DNA from: an uncultured Alphaproteobacteria bacterium
Lineage (GTDB): Bacteria > Pseudomonadota > Alphaproteobacteria > Caulobacterales > Caulobacteraceae
Direction: 5' to 3'
Assembly: GCA_903860975.1 (NCBI GenBank)
Contig: CAIOSI010000014.1
Location: forward strand, 1 to 64,000
DNA: 64,000 nucleotides
Shown: piece after piece, positions 38,168 to 45,305 of the stretch
Layout of the letters: the number at the start of each line of letters is the position of its first letter
How positions within the stretch are numbered: the first letter of the stretch is position 1
The notes under the pieces: generated by a model
Databases searched by the model: none
What the model was told of the DNA's origin: nothing
The model's input: the letters and a program-made list of their open reading frames with translations, nothing else
Position numbers and translations under genes: made by a program

Positions 38168-38868
38168 CCGCCGATGCCAGCCTTGAGCCGCCCCTCCTTG
38201 GGTTCAGCGTAGCCCGGCGATTGGCCGCAGAAGTTCTGGGAACCGCGCTGCTACTCGCCATCGTGATCGGCTCCGGCGTGATGGGCGAGCGGCTGTCGGG
38301 CGGGAATGTCGCCATCGCGCTCCTCGGCAACACCATCGCCACTGGGGCAGGGTTGGTGGTTCTCATCACCATCTTCGGGCCGATCTCCGGCGCGCACTTC
38401 AACCCGGCGGTGACGTTGGCCTTTGGGCTGCGAAGGGAGATTGGCTGGGGTTTGGTGCTGACCTACATCGCATCGCAGATCGTTGGCGGTGTGATCGGGG
38501 TCTACGCTGCCCACGCCATGTTCGCAGAGCCGATCATTCAGGTCTCGACGAAGCTGAGGGACGGTCCAGCGCAGGCGTTCTCCGAGTTCGTGGCAACCTT
38601 CGGGCTCTTGGCGACGATCTTGGGCGCAGTGCGGTTCAGGCCAGATTTCACGCCCGTCGCGGTCGGCCTCTATATCACCGCCGCCTACTGGTTCACGGCC
38701 TCAACCTCGTTCGCCAATCCGGCAGTGACGATAGCGCGAAGCCTGTCCAACACCTTCGCCGGGATCGCACCGTCCTCGGCACCCGCCTTCGTCGTCGCCC
38801 AGCTTGTGGGAGCCGTGGCGGCTGTTGCCATCTTCGGCTGGTTGCTCAAGGAGAAGCGTCGCGCATGA
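38164..38868 (+). CDS. aqpS: Aquaglyceroporin-type arsenite channel
   Basis: 234-residue MIP-family channel with about six membrane helices and two half-helix motifs, FNPAV (79-83) and ANPAV (184-188). The latter is followed by TIARSLSNTFAGIAP, as in Sinorhizobium AqpS. No arsB or acr3 pump is present, so arsenite made by the two ArsC enzymes probably leaves by downhill flow through this channel, as known for the S. meliloti system. The start ATG at 38164 overlaps the upstream stop; a longer frame is a shadow. Confidence 0.93.
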   Translation: MTADASLEPPLLGFSVARRLAAEVLGTALLLAIVIGSGVMGERLSGGNVAIALLGNTIATGAGLVVLITIFGPISGAHFNPAVTLAFGLRREIGWGLVLTYIASQIVGGVIGVYAAHAMFAEPIIQVSTKLRDGPAQAFSEFVATFGLLATILGAVRFRPDFTPVAVGLYITAAYWFTASTSFANPAVTIARSLSNTFAGIAPSSAPAFVVAQLVGAVAAVAIFGWLLKEKRRA

Positions 38869-39275
38869 GCGAGAATTTCCCGGTCACGATCTACCATAAC
38901 CCAGCCTGCGGCACGTCCCGCAACACCGTCGCCATGATCCAAGCTGCTGGCTACGAGCCGACCGTCATCGAGTATCTCAAAGCCGGTTGGACGAGACCGC
39001 TGCTCGACGATCTCCTCGCCAAGACCGGCGCCAAGCCGCGTGATCTCCTCCGTGAAAAGGGCACGCCCGCCGCTGAACTGGGCCTACTCGCTGACGATGT
39101 GACTGACGAAGCGATCCTCTCCGCGATGATCGAGCATCCGATCCTCGTGAACCGACCCATCGTCGTCACGTCGAAGGGCACCTCCCTGTGCCGACCTTCA
39201 GAACTCGTGCTCGATCTGCTCCACCGGCGGCCTTCGAGCTTCACCAAGGAAGACGGCAAAGTGGTGAAGCTGTAG
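38865..39275 (+). CDS. arsC: Arsenate reductase, glutaredoxin-dependent type
   Basis: 136-residue Spx/ArsC fold protein with catalytic Cys15 in YHNPACGTSRNT. The conserved arginines of the substrate loop are seen in LLREKGTP and NRPIVVTSKG. It uses glutathione and glutaredoxin to reduce arsenate, unlike the PTP-type enzyme two genes upstream. It starts inside the aqpS stop. It is the last intact gene of the arsenic operon. Confidence 0.95.
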   Translation: MSENFPVTIYHNPACGTSRNTVAMIQAAGYEPTVIEYLKAGWTRPLLDDLLAKTGAKPRDLLREKGTPAAELGLLADDVTDEAILSAMIEHPILVNRPIVVTSKGTSLCRPSELVLDLLHRRPSSFTKEDGKVVKL

Positions 39276-39417
39276 GAGCGTGACGAAGGTCCGCTCGCCA
39301 ACTCTGCTCCTTTATTCGCCTTACCTCGGTGGGCGAGCAGCAGGGCTGACTCTTCCTTGACGAAGGGTTGTGACATAGGTGTCGGCCATTGGATTGACGT
39401 GGAGGGGGCGAAATCGG

Positions 39418-40020
39418 ATGAGCTTTATACCGCGCACGCTGCCGCTCGATCTGGATTTAGAGACCAAGCCAGTTCTGAAGAAGCTGGCCTCCGCTCACCG
39501 CGCACTGGCGGAATTGAAAGGCGCAGCGGGGCTTGTTCCCAACGAAGCGATTCTGATCAACACGCTTTCGTTGCAGGAAGCCAAGGATAGCTCGGCAATC
39601 GAGAACATCGTGACGACCCACGACGATCTTTATCGGAGCGACTTGCTTGCCAACCAGTTCGCCAGCCTCGCGGCGAAGGAAGTGCATAGCTACGCCCTTG
39701 CGCTCCGCGAAGGCTTCGCCACGGTGCGGGGCTCGGGGTTGATCACCAACAACGATATTCTCGCCACGCAGGCTACGCTTGAGCAGAATCAAGCGGGCTT
39801 TCGCAAGCTCCCCGGAACAGCCCTAAAGAACGACCAAACGGGCGAGGTCGTGTTCACCCCGCCACAGAGCTACGACGAGATCGTGGATTTGATGGGCAAT
39901 CTCGAGCGATTCATAAATGACGATGGCCTGACCGATCTCGATCCGCTCACCAAAATGGCTATGATCCATCACCAGATAGAAAATGGCACTTTTCTACGCA
40001 CGTTTTCGAGATGTGTATAG
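39418..40020 (+). pseudogene. Truncated Fic-family protein lacking the catalytic motif
   Basis: The frame (200 codons) begins MSFIPRTLPLDLDLETKPVL with a GGAGGGGG ribosome site. It matches the Fic N-terminal domain: LQEAKDSSAIENIVTTHDDL, then a helical segment, then KMAMIHHQIE. The Fic core should continue with the AMP-transferase motif HPFxxGNGR, but homology stops near 39981 and the frame ends after unrelated residues. The inhibitory helix motif (S/T)xxxE(G/N) is kept as SSAIEN. The active site is gone, so it cannot AMPylate. It is probably a deletion scar at the right side of the island. Confidence 0.85.
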
Positions 40021-40131
40021 ACACGAGCCGCTTCCTAAACATGCCGTCACGACACGATTCGGTTTGCGCGTCTTTCTATGCACGTCGGCCAGACCTGCAT
40101 GGGAAATGGCCTCATTCTATGCAGATGCAAT

Positions 40132-40400
40132 CGTCCGCCCGACGCTGCCCTCCAACGCTCTCGGCACTCTGAGGCGAAGGTAGAAGACCGTAACGCGCAC
40201 GATCAGGCCCGGCGTTCTCCGCGAGCGTGATGGCGACCTTTGAGACGGCCCCAACCGACTGTTCCCAGACGGTTTTGGCCGCACGGTGTGCTCGACGGCT
40301 TGGCGTCGATTGTGAACCACACGGGTGCAGCAGCCGCGCGGGTTCTTGGTCGGAAAGGCTCCGGCCAAGTCACGTAAGTTGCTGGAATTAAATATGGAAA
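40132..40400 (-). repeat. Right, inverted copy of the island-end repeat; integrase 5' relic
   Basis: Reverse complement of 34942-35210 with about 92% identity and no gaps. On the minus strand it encodes the same N-terminal integrase segment (AGAFPTKNPRGCC ... [18 protein letters not shown]). It then breaks off at 40132 into unrelated DNA, so it is the stump of a second, related integrase gene. The tRNA-Ala sequence is not repeated here. Confidence 0.88.
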
Positions 40401-40408
40401 TCCAGCAA
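40379..40408. repeat. Perfect 8-bp inverted repeat at the edge of the right repeat copy
   Basis: TTGCTGGA (40379-40386) and TCCAGCAA (40401-40408) pair around a 14-nt AT-rich loop, exactly straddling the outer end of the 269-bp repeat. The left copy lacks this symmetry. It could be an integrase core site or a stem-loop left at the junction. Confidence 0.5.
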
Positions 40409-40434
40409 TTTAGGTGACCAGTCAAGCATAGCGT

Positions 40435-40611
40435 TGCGCCCAGCATGCCGCCCGCCCCGTCGAGAAGCTGCGTCTTCCTGGTGATGATCTGGTTCGGGTG
40501 AACATCGGAAAATGGTGCCAACTCCGCTAGCGCCTTGTCACCCTTCAGCGCGGCAAGCGCTACCTTCGCCTCAAGGGCCGGCGTAGGGTTCCGTGGCGTC
40601 CGTTTCGCCAT
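40435..40611 (-). mobile_element. IS3-family transposase OrfA remnant
   Basis: The minus strand reads MAKRTPRNPTPALEAKVALA then LKGDKALAEL, VHPNQII and QLLDGAGG, the helix-turn-helix start of IS3-type OrfA proteins. Similarity ends after about 58 codons, where it runs into the integrase relic. OrfB is absent. Insertion-sequence ends were not identified. Confidence 0.78.
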
Positions 40612-40664
40612 AGCGTCTCCGGAGCCGGCAGGACTCCCTTGCCGCCGTCAGGCAGGATCTCCAC

Positions 40665-42308
40665 CTAGCCTGCCGTCCAGATTCTCCGGGCAGGCTCCAA
40701 GGCCTCGAGAGGCTGAGACCGATCACCGCCCTGAGGCAGGCTGGGGGTGGGCCACTGGAGCGATGGCGTAGCCTTGCCGAACAGCCATCCCTGCCCCAAC
40801 GCCGCGCCCATGCGCATGACGGCCCGGGCTGTCTCCTCATTCTCGATCATCTCGGCGATCACGGCGATTCCCAAATCACGGCACATATTGACAACGTGCT
40901 GTACGATCACGCGATCGCGTGGTGCCTCGGTGAGCGTGCGGATATAGCGGCCATCAATTTTCACAACATCGACATTCAGCAGACGCAGATAGTCGAGCGA
41001 TGCTGCGCCAGCGCCGAAATCATCGAGGCATACCGTGTGGCCGCCAGCCTGCAATTGGCCGATCAAATCGTTCGCAGCGTCCAGCGCCTTAAGCGCATGG
41101 GTTTCCGTAATTTCGATGATTAGGCGCTTCCTGAGTTCAGGCTGCGCAGCCGTGAGCGCCAGAAGACTATCGACCATGCCAGGCTCGACGAGTGATCGTC
41201 CGCTGAGGTTCACCGCGATCTGTGCCGTGGCTTCGCCGCGTAGCGTTTCGACCACGCTTGCGAACACCGCAGCGTCGAACGCGGTGATCATGTCCAGTTC
41301 TTCGGCCAACCGGATCGTATCTTCCGGATGCGTACCGTCATCGAAGCGAGCCAGCGCCTCAAAATGATGAAGTCTCCGTGTCGTCAGATGGACGATAGGC
41401 TGGAACACCAGCTCGATATGACCTTGCTGGACCGCTTCGCGAAGCGCTTGGGCCCGTTGGAGAATCGTCTGCAAAGCTGTCCGAAATCCATCTGCGGCCG
41501 CGGCCGGACCGGCCTCGATATGCCGATCTAGCGCAACGCGAATCGCCCGCAGGTTCAGGTTCGGTTCGGCATCGGCCGAAAGAGGGCTCGTTGCGGCCTT
41601 CACCTGAACGCCGGTGATCGCGCTCAGCCGTTCCATGGGAAGGCGCGTGTCGGCCGACCTGACCAAAGCGAACCGATCCGTCGCAAGTTCAGCGGCAGCG
41701 AACCCGCCGTGAGCGGTGACGCGAAGCACTTCGATTAAGTCTCGCCGCGCATCCTTGGCCTCGGCGGTGGAAAGGCGCGCGCTGGCCGCCGCAAATCCAG
41801 ATGTCTCCAAGAGGTCCAAATGTAACGTTGAACCGACGGCCGCCGCCTCCTGCATGAGCATGCGGCTTAGAGCCTCGAACTCGCTTCGACCAAGCAAGGG
41901 TCCGTCGGTGACAGCAGGCGTTGGCGCATCGATGGGGGTGCGGCGAAAGACACACGACAAGCCTGCGCCTACGAATGGCTGTCGAAAAACGGATAACTCG
42001 CCGCCTGTGCCCGCACGGTCCTTGGCGCCAGACAATGATCGCAGGCATATGCCTCCGCGGCGCTCGCCCGGTTTGATGTCTGCAAGAATCTGGCTCACCA
42101 CCCGTGCGTCGTCCGGGTCAAGGAACTCGTGCCACGATCGGCCCACGACCTTGTCAACGTCCACGCCCAAGACCTGCTTCGTGGCCCCGGCAACGAAGGT
42201 GATGGCGCCCCCATTGGCCACCTCGAAGGCCAAGTCAGCAGACGCAAAAGCAACCCCCAGCAACTGGACGAGGTCGGGGGGCCTGGCTTTTGGCTGCATC
42301 TGAGGCAC
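40665..42308 (-). CDS. PAS-EAL domain cyclic-di-GMP phosphodiesterase
   Basis: 547 residues (GTG at 42308; an ATG three codons later is possible). An N-terminal PAS-like domain (about 12-125) is followed by a middle segment resembling a degenerate GGDEF domain without the signature. A C-terminal EAL domain runs from about residue 280. The catalytic motifs are present: FEALARF (EAL), NLSGRSL, EITETHA, DDFGAG, KIDGRYI and EMIE. It is therefore likely an active c-di-GMP phosphodiesterase. It ends 54 nt from the IS3 relic, so its last residues could have been altered by that insertion. Confidence 0.88.
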   Translation of the reverse strand: MPQMQPKARPPDLVQLLGVAFASADLAFEVANGGAITFVAGATKQVLGVDVDKVVGRSWHEFLDPDDARVVSQILADIKPGERRGGICLRSLSGAKDRAGTGGELSVFRQPFVGAGLSCVFRRTPIDAPTPAVTDGPLLGRSEFEALSRMLMQEAAAVGSTLHLDLLETSGFAAASARLSTAEAKDARRDLIEVLRVTAHGGFAAAELATDRFALVRSADTRLPMERLSAITGVQVKAATSPLSADAEPNLNLRAIRVALDRHIEAGPAAAADGFRTALQTILQRAQALREAVQQGHIELVFQPIVHLTTRRLHHFEALARFDDGTHPEDTIRLAEELDMITAFDAAVFASVVETLRGEATAQIAVNLSGRSLVEPGMVDSLLALTAAQPELRKRLIIEITETHALKALDAANDLIGQLQAGGHTVCLDDFGAGAASLDYLRLLNVDVVKIDGRYIRTLTEAPRDRVIVQHVVNMCRDLGIAVIAEMIENEETARAVMRMGAALGQGWLFGKATPSLQWPTPSLPQGGDRSQPLEALEPARRIWTAG

Positions 42309-42840
42309 GATCTACCTATGAACGGCCCGACCATGTGCTGGGGCTCAATGCATTCTTGCATGCCGCCCTTACCGGGACCTTGAGATGCGCTCAGCCCTCA
42401 ATGTTATTTTTCAGGGACTTTCTGTCTTTAGCAGAGGGTTCAGATGGTCGGCGGCTTGCCCCACGCCGAAGCTCGTCCGAGACAATGGCGAACATCTGGT
42501 TCCAGGGATCCAGAGCATCGACGATTTGCAAATCAGCATTGTCTTTACGCCCCAATAGGGCGGAAAGCGTGACAGGCGTCTTCCGCTTGGAATCACAGCA
42601 TCGATTTGGGCGTTTGCTGTGAGATCGGTTCCGAGCTCGGCGTTCCCCGCGGGGGACGCCGTTCTCTTATTCAACCCTGTCAAAAGTCGCGCGCCAGCCC
42701 TCACGCGCGCCTCACGAAGCAGTGGCTGAAATCCAGAATCACGGGCAATAAGTCTGCGCCTCCCGTACCCTCGATCTTGCCTCATCGAGACGGGAACGGT
42801 CAGACAAATCCACAGCCAGCAAGGCCTCAAGGTCACCGAC
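42309..42840. other. Intergenic stretch without a clear gene
   Basis: About 530 bp between the EAL gene and a small lipoprotein gene. A minus-strand frame ending at 42391 (LQIVDALDPWNQMFAIVSD... ending NNIEG) has coding-like composition but only a TTG start without a ribosome site; it may be a degraded gene. Other open frames here have low-complexity Arg/Pro/Ser composition and look like shadows. No tRNA-like repeat or insertion-sequence end was recognised. Confidence 0.4.
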
Positions 42841-43044
42841 GTGAAACGCTCAATTCGGACCGCTGCAACACCCGTTTTCGTCCTCGCCGCATTTCAAATG
42901 CCGTTCCTTGCTCTGACGGCCTGCGACAAGGCCAAGCCGCGCAATCTGCCGCCGGACCCAATGGCGGTTGCGCCGATGGCCGATGTCGCACCGGTCGATT
43001 CCAAAGAACTGCCCAAGGTCCCAGCCAAGCGAACGCCCCCTTAG
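42841..43044 (+). CDS. Putative small lipoprotein
   Basis: 67 residues with a GTG start, MKRSIRTAATPVFVLAAFQM and then LALTAC, a good lipobox with the lipidated Cys at 28. The mature part is short and rich in Pro, Ala and Val (MAVAPMADVAPVDSKELPK). AAGG lies upstream at a long distance. It is probably a secreted lipoprotein of unknown role; coding status is moderately supported. Confidence 0.5.
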   Translation: MKRSIRTAATPVFVLAAFQMPFLALTACDKAKPRNLPPDPMAVAPMADVAPVDSKELPKVPAKRTPP

Positions 43045-43188
43045 ATTCGCCCGATCATCGCCAACAGCCGCCCCTCAACGCCGCAAGGGCGGTAAGGGAT
43101 GGCTTGCTGCTGCAAGCCATTGCGCTCTGCGTCACACCATGGAGGCTCGCATTGCAAAAAGGCAGGCCGCTCCCCAAATAGCCGTTGT

Positions 43189-43255
43189 CCGGTCAAGCCG
43201 CGCCCTTGTTGGGCGGCCTGACCGGAGAGTCGCTTTCGACAAGGACTCCTTGAGG
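43189..43255 (+). promoter_or_regulatory. Structured hsp20 leader, candidate RNA thermometer
   Basis: Three consecutive hairpins precede the start codon. The first is CCGGTCA/TGACCGG with an inner GCC..GCCC/GGGC..GGC stem (43189-43225). The second is GTCG-CTTT-CGAC (43229-43240). In the third, the likely Shine-Dalgarno AAGGA (43241-43245) can pair with TCCTT (43247-43251). SD occlusion next to a small heat shock gene is the design of ROSE-type thermometers. Thermal melting is inferred, not shown. Confidence 0.5.
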
Positions 43256-43678
43256 ATGAACAGGTCGGTACTTTTCGACAGCCCCTTCCTTTTGGGGTTC
43301 GAACACACCCGTAGTCTCGTCGAGCGTGCCGCCAAGGCCGCCGCTGAGAGCTATCCGCCCTACAACGTGGAAGATCGTGGGGACGGCGGAATTCGGATTA
43401 CCTTGGCTGTCGCGGGCTTTTCGCCCGACCAGTTGGAGGTGACCGTTGAAGATCGCCAGCTGACGATCGCAGGGCGGCGCGATGATAACCTCACCCGACC
43501 GGAGGATGCGTTCCTGCATCGCGGGATCGCCGCCCGAGGCTTCATTCGCAGCTTTGTCCTCGCCGATGGCATGGTCGTGGAGGAGGCGTGCCTGGAACAC
43601 GGCCTGCTGCATATCGATCTTAGCCGTCCTGAGCCCGAAAAACGGATCCTCAGAATACAGATCCGATCTGGGTCCTAA
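43256..43678 (+). CDS. Small heat shock protein, Hsp20 family
   Basis: 140 residues with an alpha-crystallin domain from about 38 to 130: YPPYNVEDRGDGGIRITLAV, VAGFSPDQLEVTVEDRQLTI, and a final DLSRPEPEKRILRI with the IxI-like tail IQI. It is an ATP-independent holdase that binds unfolding proteins. The ATG at 43256 was chosen over longer in-frame starts because it begins the conserved MNRSVLFDSPFLLGFEH. It is followed by a DUF1150 gene, the usual alphaproteobacterial pairing. Confidence 0.95.
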   Translation: MNRSVLFDSPFLLGFEHTRSLVERAAKAAAESYPPYNVEDRGDGGIRITLAVAGFSPDQLEVTVEDRQLTIAGRRDDNLTRPEDAFLHRGIAARGFIRSFVLADGMVVEEACLEHGLLHIDLSRPEPEKRILRIQIRSGS

Positions 43679-43789
43679 GTCGAGAAAATGGGACGATAAA
43701 AGGAGGCGGTCGGATGGCCGACGTCTCGACAATCGAGCGAAGGGCTGAACCTGCCGCCGCTCGAAGCGTTGCGTAAAAAGGAGGTGCTC

Positions 43790-44047
43790 ATGATGACGCC
43801 TATTCTCACAACTGAAGCCTTCGCTGCCTTAGGTGGCCCTAACCTCGTCTATGTGCGCCCAGTCAGCGCAGCCGAAGTTCTGGCCAATGTGCCATCCTCT
43901 CAAATCCAGGGCTTTGAGCTAAGCCCGGGCCAGACGCTTTATGCGTTGCATCGCGCTGATGGCGAACGCTTGGCGGTTCTGACCGATCGCGACTCTGCGG
44001 TCGCCGCCGCCCTGGCCCACGAGCTGGCGCCGGTTTCAGTCCACTAA
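43790..44047 (+). CDS. DUF1150 family protein
   Basis: 85 residues. The start follows AAAAAGGAGGTGCTC, an excellent ribosome site; a second ATG follows immediately. The conserved core is GPNLVYVRPV, LYALHRADGERLAVLTDR and a C-terminal Ala-rich end. DUF1150 genes are usually next to hsp20 genes in alphaproteobacteria; function unknown. It is convergent with ptsN, 8 nt apart. Confidence 0.9.
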   Translation: MMTPILTTEAFAALGGPNLVYVRPVSAAEVLANVPSSQIQGFELSPGQTLYALHRADGERLAVLTDRDSAVAAALAHELAPVSVH

Positions 44048-44055
44048 GCGGGCGA

Positions 44056-44529
44056 TCAGGCCGCCGTCGAATTGTTGACAGGATCTTGCACAAGCAGGGC
44101 GTGGATGGCGTCGGCGGTTCGGGCTTGGCGAAGTTGCTGACGCAGCTGCGACTGGCGAAGAATTCGCGATACCCGAGCGAGTGCTCGCAGATGCTCGACG
44201 CCGGTGGAGTCCTTTGGCGCAAAGAGAGCAAAGATCAGGTCCACGGGTTGATCATCGACCGACTCAAACTCGACCGCGTGATCCAGCCGTACAAACACGC
44301 CGCGCAAACGGTTGAGGCCGGCCAGCCGGGCGTGTGGGGCAGCCACTCCGTGGCCTACGCCGGTTGAACCGGCTTGTTCCCGCTCGGCAAGCGCGTCCAG
44401 CACGTCGCCGGCGTCTAGCCCGAAATTTCGAGCCGCGATCTCGGCAATCAAAGCAAGCGCTTGGCGTTTATTTGGAGCGCTCACGCGCAGGGCGATCGCG
44501 TTGCGATCGAGTAGGTCGCCGATTTGCAT
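44056..44529 (-). CDS. ptsN: Nitrogen PTS regulatory IIA protein
   Basis: 157-residue PTS EIIA domain. The phosphorylated His66 is in GVGHGVAAPHARLAG. It receives phosphate from PtsP/PtsO and regulates potassium, nitrogen and envelope functions rather than transporting sugar. It is the last gene of the rpoN-hpf-ptsN group on this strand, 77 nt after hpf. Confidence 0.95.
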   Translation of the reverse strand: MQIGDLLDRNAIALRVSAPNKRQALALIAEIAARNFGLDAGDVLDALAEREQAGSTGVGHGVAAPHARLAGLNRLRGVFVRLDHAVEFESVDDQPVDLIFALFAPKDSTGVEHLRALARVSRILRQSQLRQQLRQARTADAIHALLVQDPVNNSTAA

Positions 44530-44606
44530 GATGTTTCTAAAAACGCTCGCACTCGCCTCGGTCCGTCCCCCTGACGCACCGCCTTAGACGGCGGCTTGAG
44601 ACCTGC

Positions 44607-45236
44607 TCAAGCCTTGCCGGTTCCGTCTGTGCCGGCCCCGGTCGCCTTGGTGCGTTCCGGGTCGATCCAGCCGATATTGCCGTCGGGCCGGCGATATACC
44701 ACGGACAATCCGCCATGCGCGGCGTTTCGAAACACGATTGTTTGAGATTCAGTCAGATCGAGTTCCATAACCGCCATTGAAACGGTCATTTCGCCGATTT
44801 TCGTCTCGGTCTCAGCGATCACCAGCGGTGCCGGAAAGCTCGCCGCGACCACGTCGAGTTCGTCGTCGTCAGTCGCGTCGTCTGGGGCTTGCAGCACGTA
44901 ATAAGCGGCGGTCTCGGCCTGCTTGGCCATTGCCTGGGGATGATGATCCTTCAGCCTGTTCTTGTAGCGACGTATGCGCTTTTGCATCTTGGCGTTCGCC
45001 GCATCGAAGGCCTGATGCGCGTCGCCACCAACACCGTGTGTCATCAGCTGTTGGCCTGACGCGAGCGTCACAGCGCAGTCGACCCTGAAGGAATGCCCGT
45101 CTCGGCTGACCACGACATCGGCAGATCCGCCGCCACGATCGAAGTATTTGCCGATGCCTAAAGCCAATTCGTCTGAGACCCGCGAACGCAGGGCCTCGCC
45201 GACGTCGAGATGTTTGCCTGTGACTTGAACTTGCAT
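44607..45236 (-). CDS. hpf: Ribosome hibernation promoting factor, long form
   Basis: 209 residues (ATG 45236; a TTG two codons upstream is possible). The N-terminal S30AE/YfiA domain starts MQVQVTGKHLDVGEALRSRV. A linker follows, and the C-terminal dimerisation domain has VVYRRPDGNIGWIDPE. The long form alone can dimerise 70S ribosomes to 100S in stationary phase. It lies 69 nt after rpoN, as in most alphaproteobacteria. Confidence 0.94.
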   Translation of the reverse strand: MQVQVTGKHLDVGEALRSRVSDELALGIGKYFDRGGGSADVVVSRDGHSFRVDCAVTLASGQQLMTHGVGGDAHQAFDAANAKMQKRIRRYKNRLKDHHPQAMAKQAETAAYYVLQAPDDATDDDELDVVAASFPAPLVIAETETKIGEMTVSMAVMELDLTESQTIVFRNAAHGGLSVVYRRPDGNIGWIDPERTKATGAGTDGTGKA

Positions 45237-45305
45237 ACGCAATCAACGCGCCCAGCGCGCCAAGGTGTCAATAAAACTCAAGTTGAGCGCGAAATCTTCG
45301 CCTGG

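Noticed and set aside
36498..40611. A new phage-defence or toxin-antitoxin system on the island
   Set aside because: The cargo is a recognisable arsenic cluster, the fic gene is truncated before its catalytic motif, and no partner or other defence gene is present.
34880..42400. A direct repeat of the tRNA-Ala 3' end as the right attachment site
   Set aside because: I looked by eye for the tRNA 3' sequence downstream of the island and found none. The right boundary is either lost or beyond the recognisable debris.
42411..42836. 141-codon minus-strand frame between the EAL gene and the lipoprotein
   Set aside because: Atypical composition (many Trp, Arg and Cys), no ribosome site, no family resemblance. 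A different minus frame looks more coding-like here.
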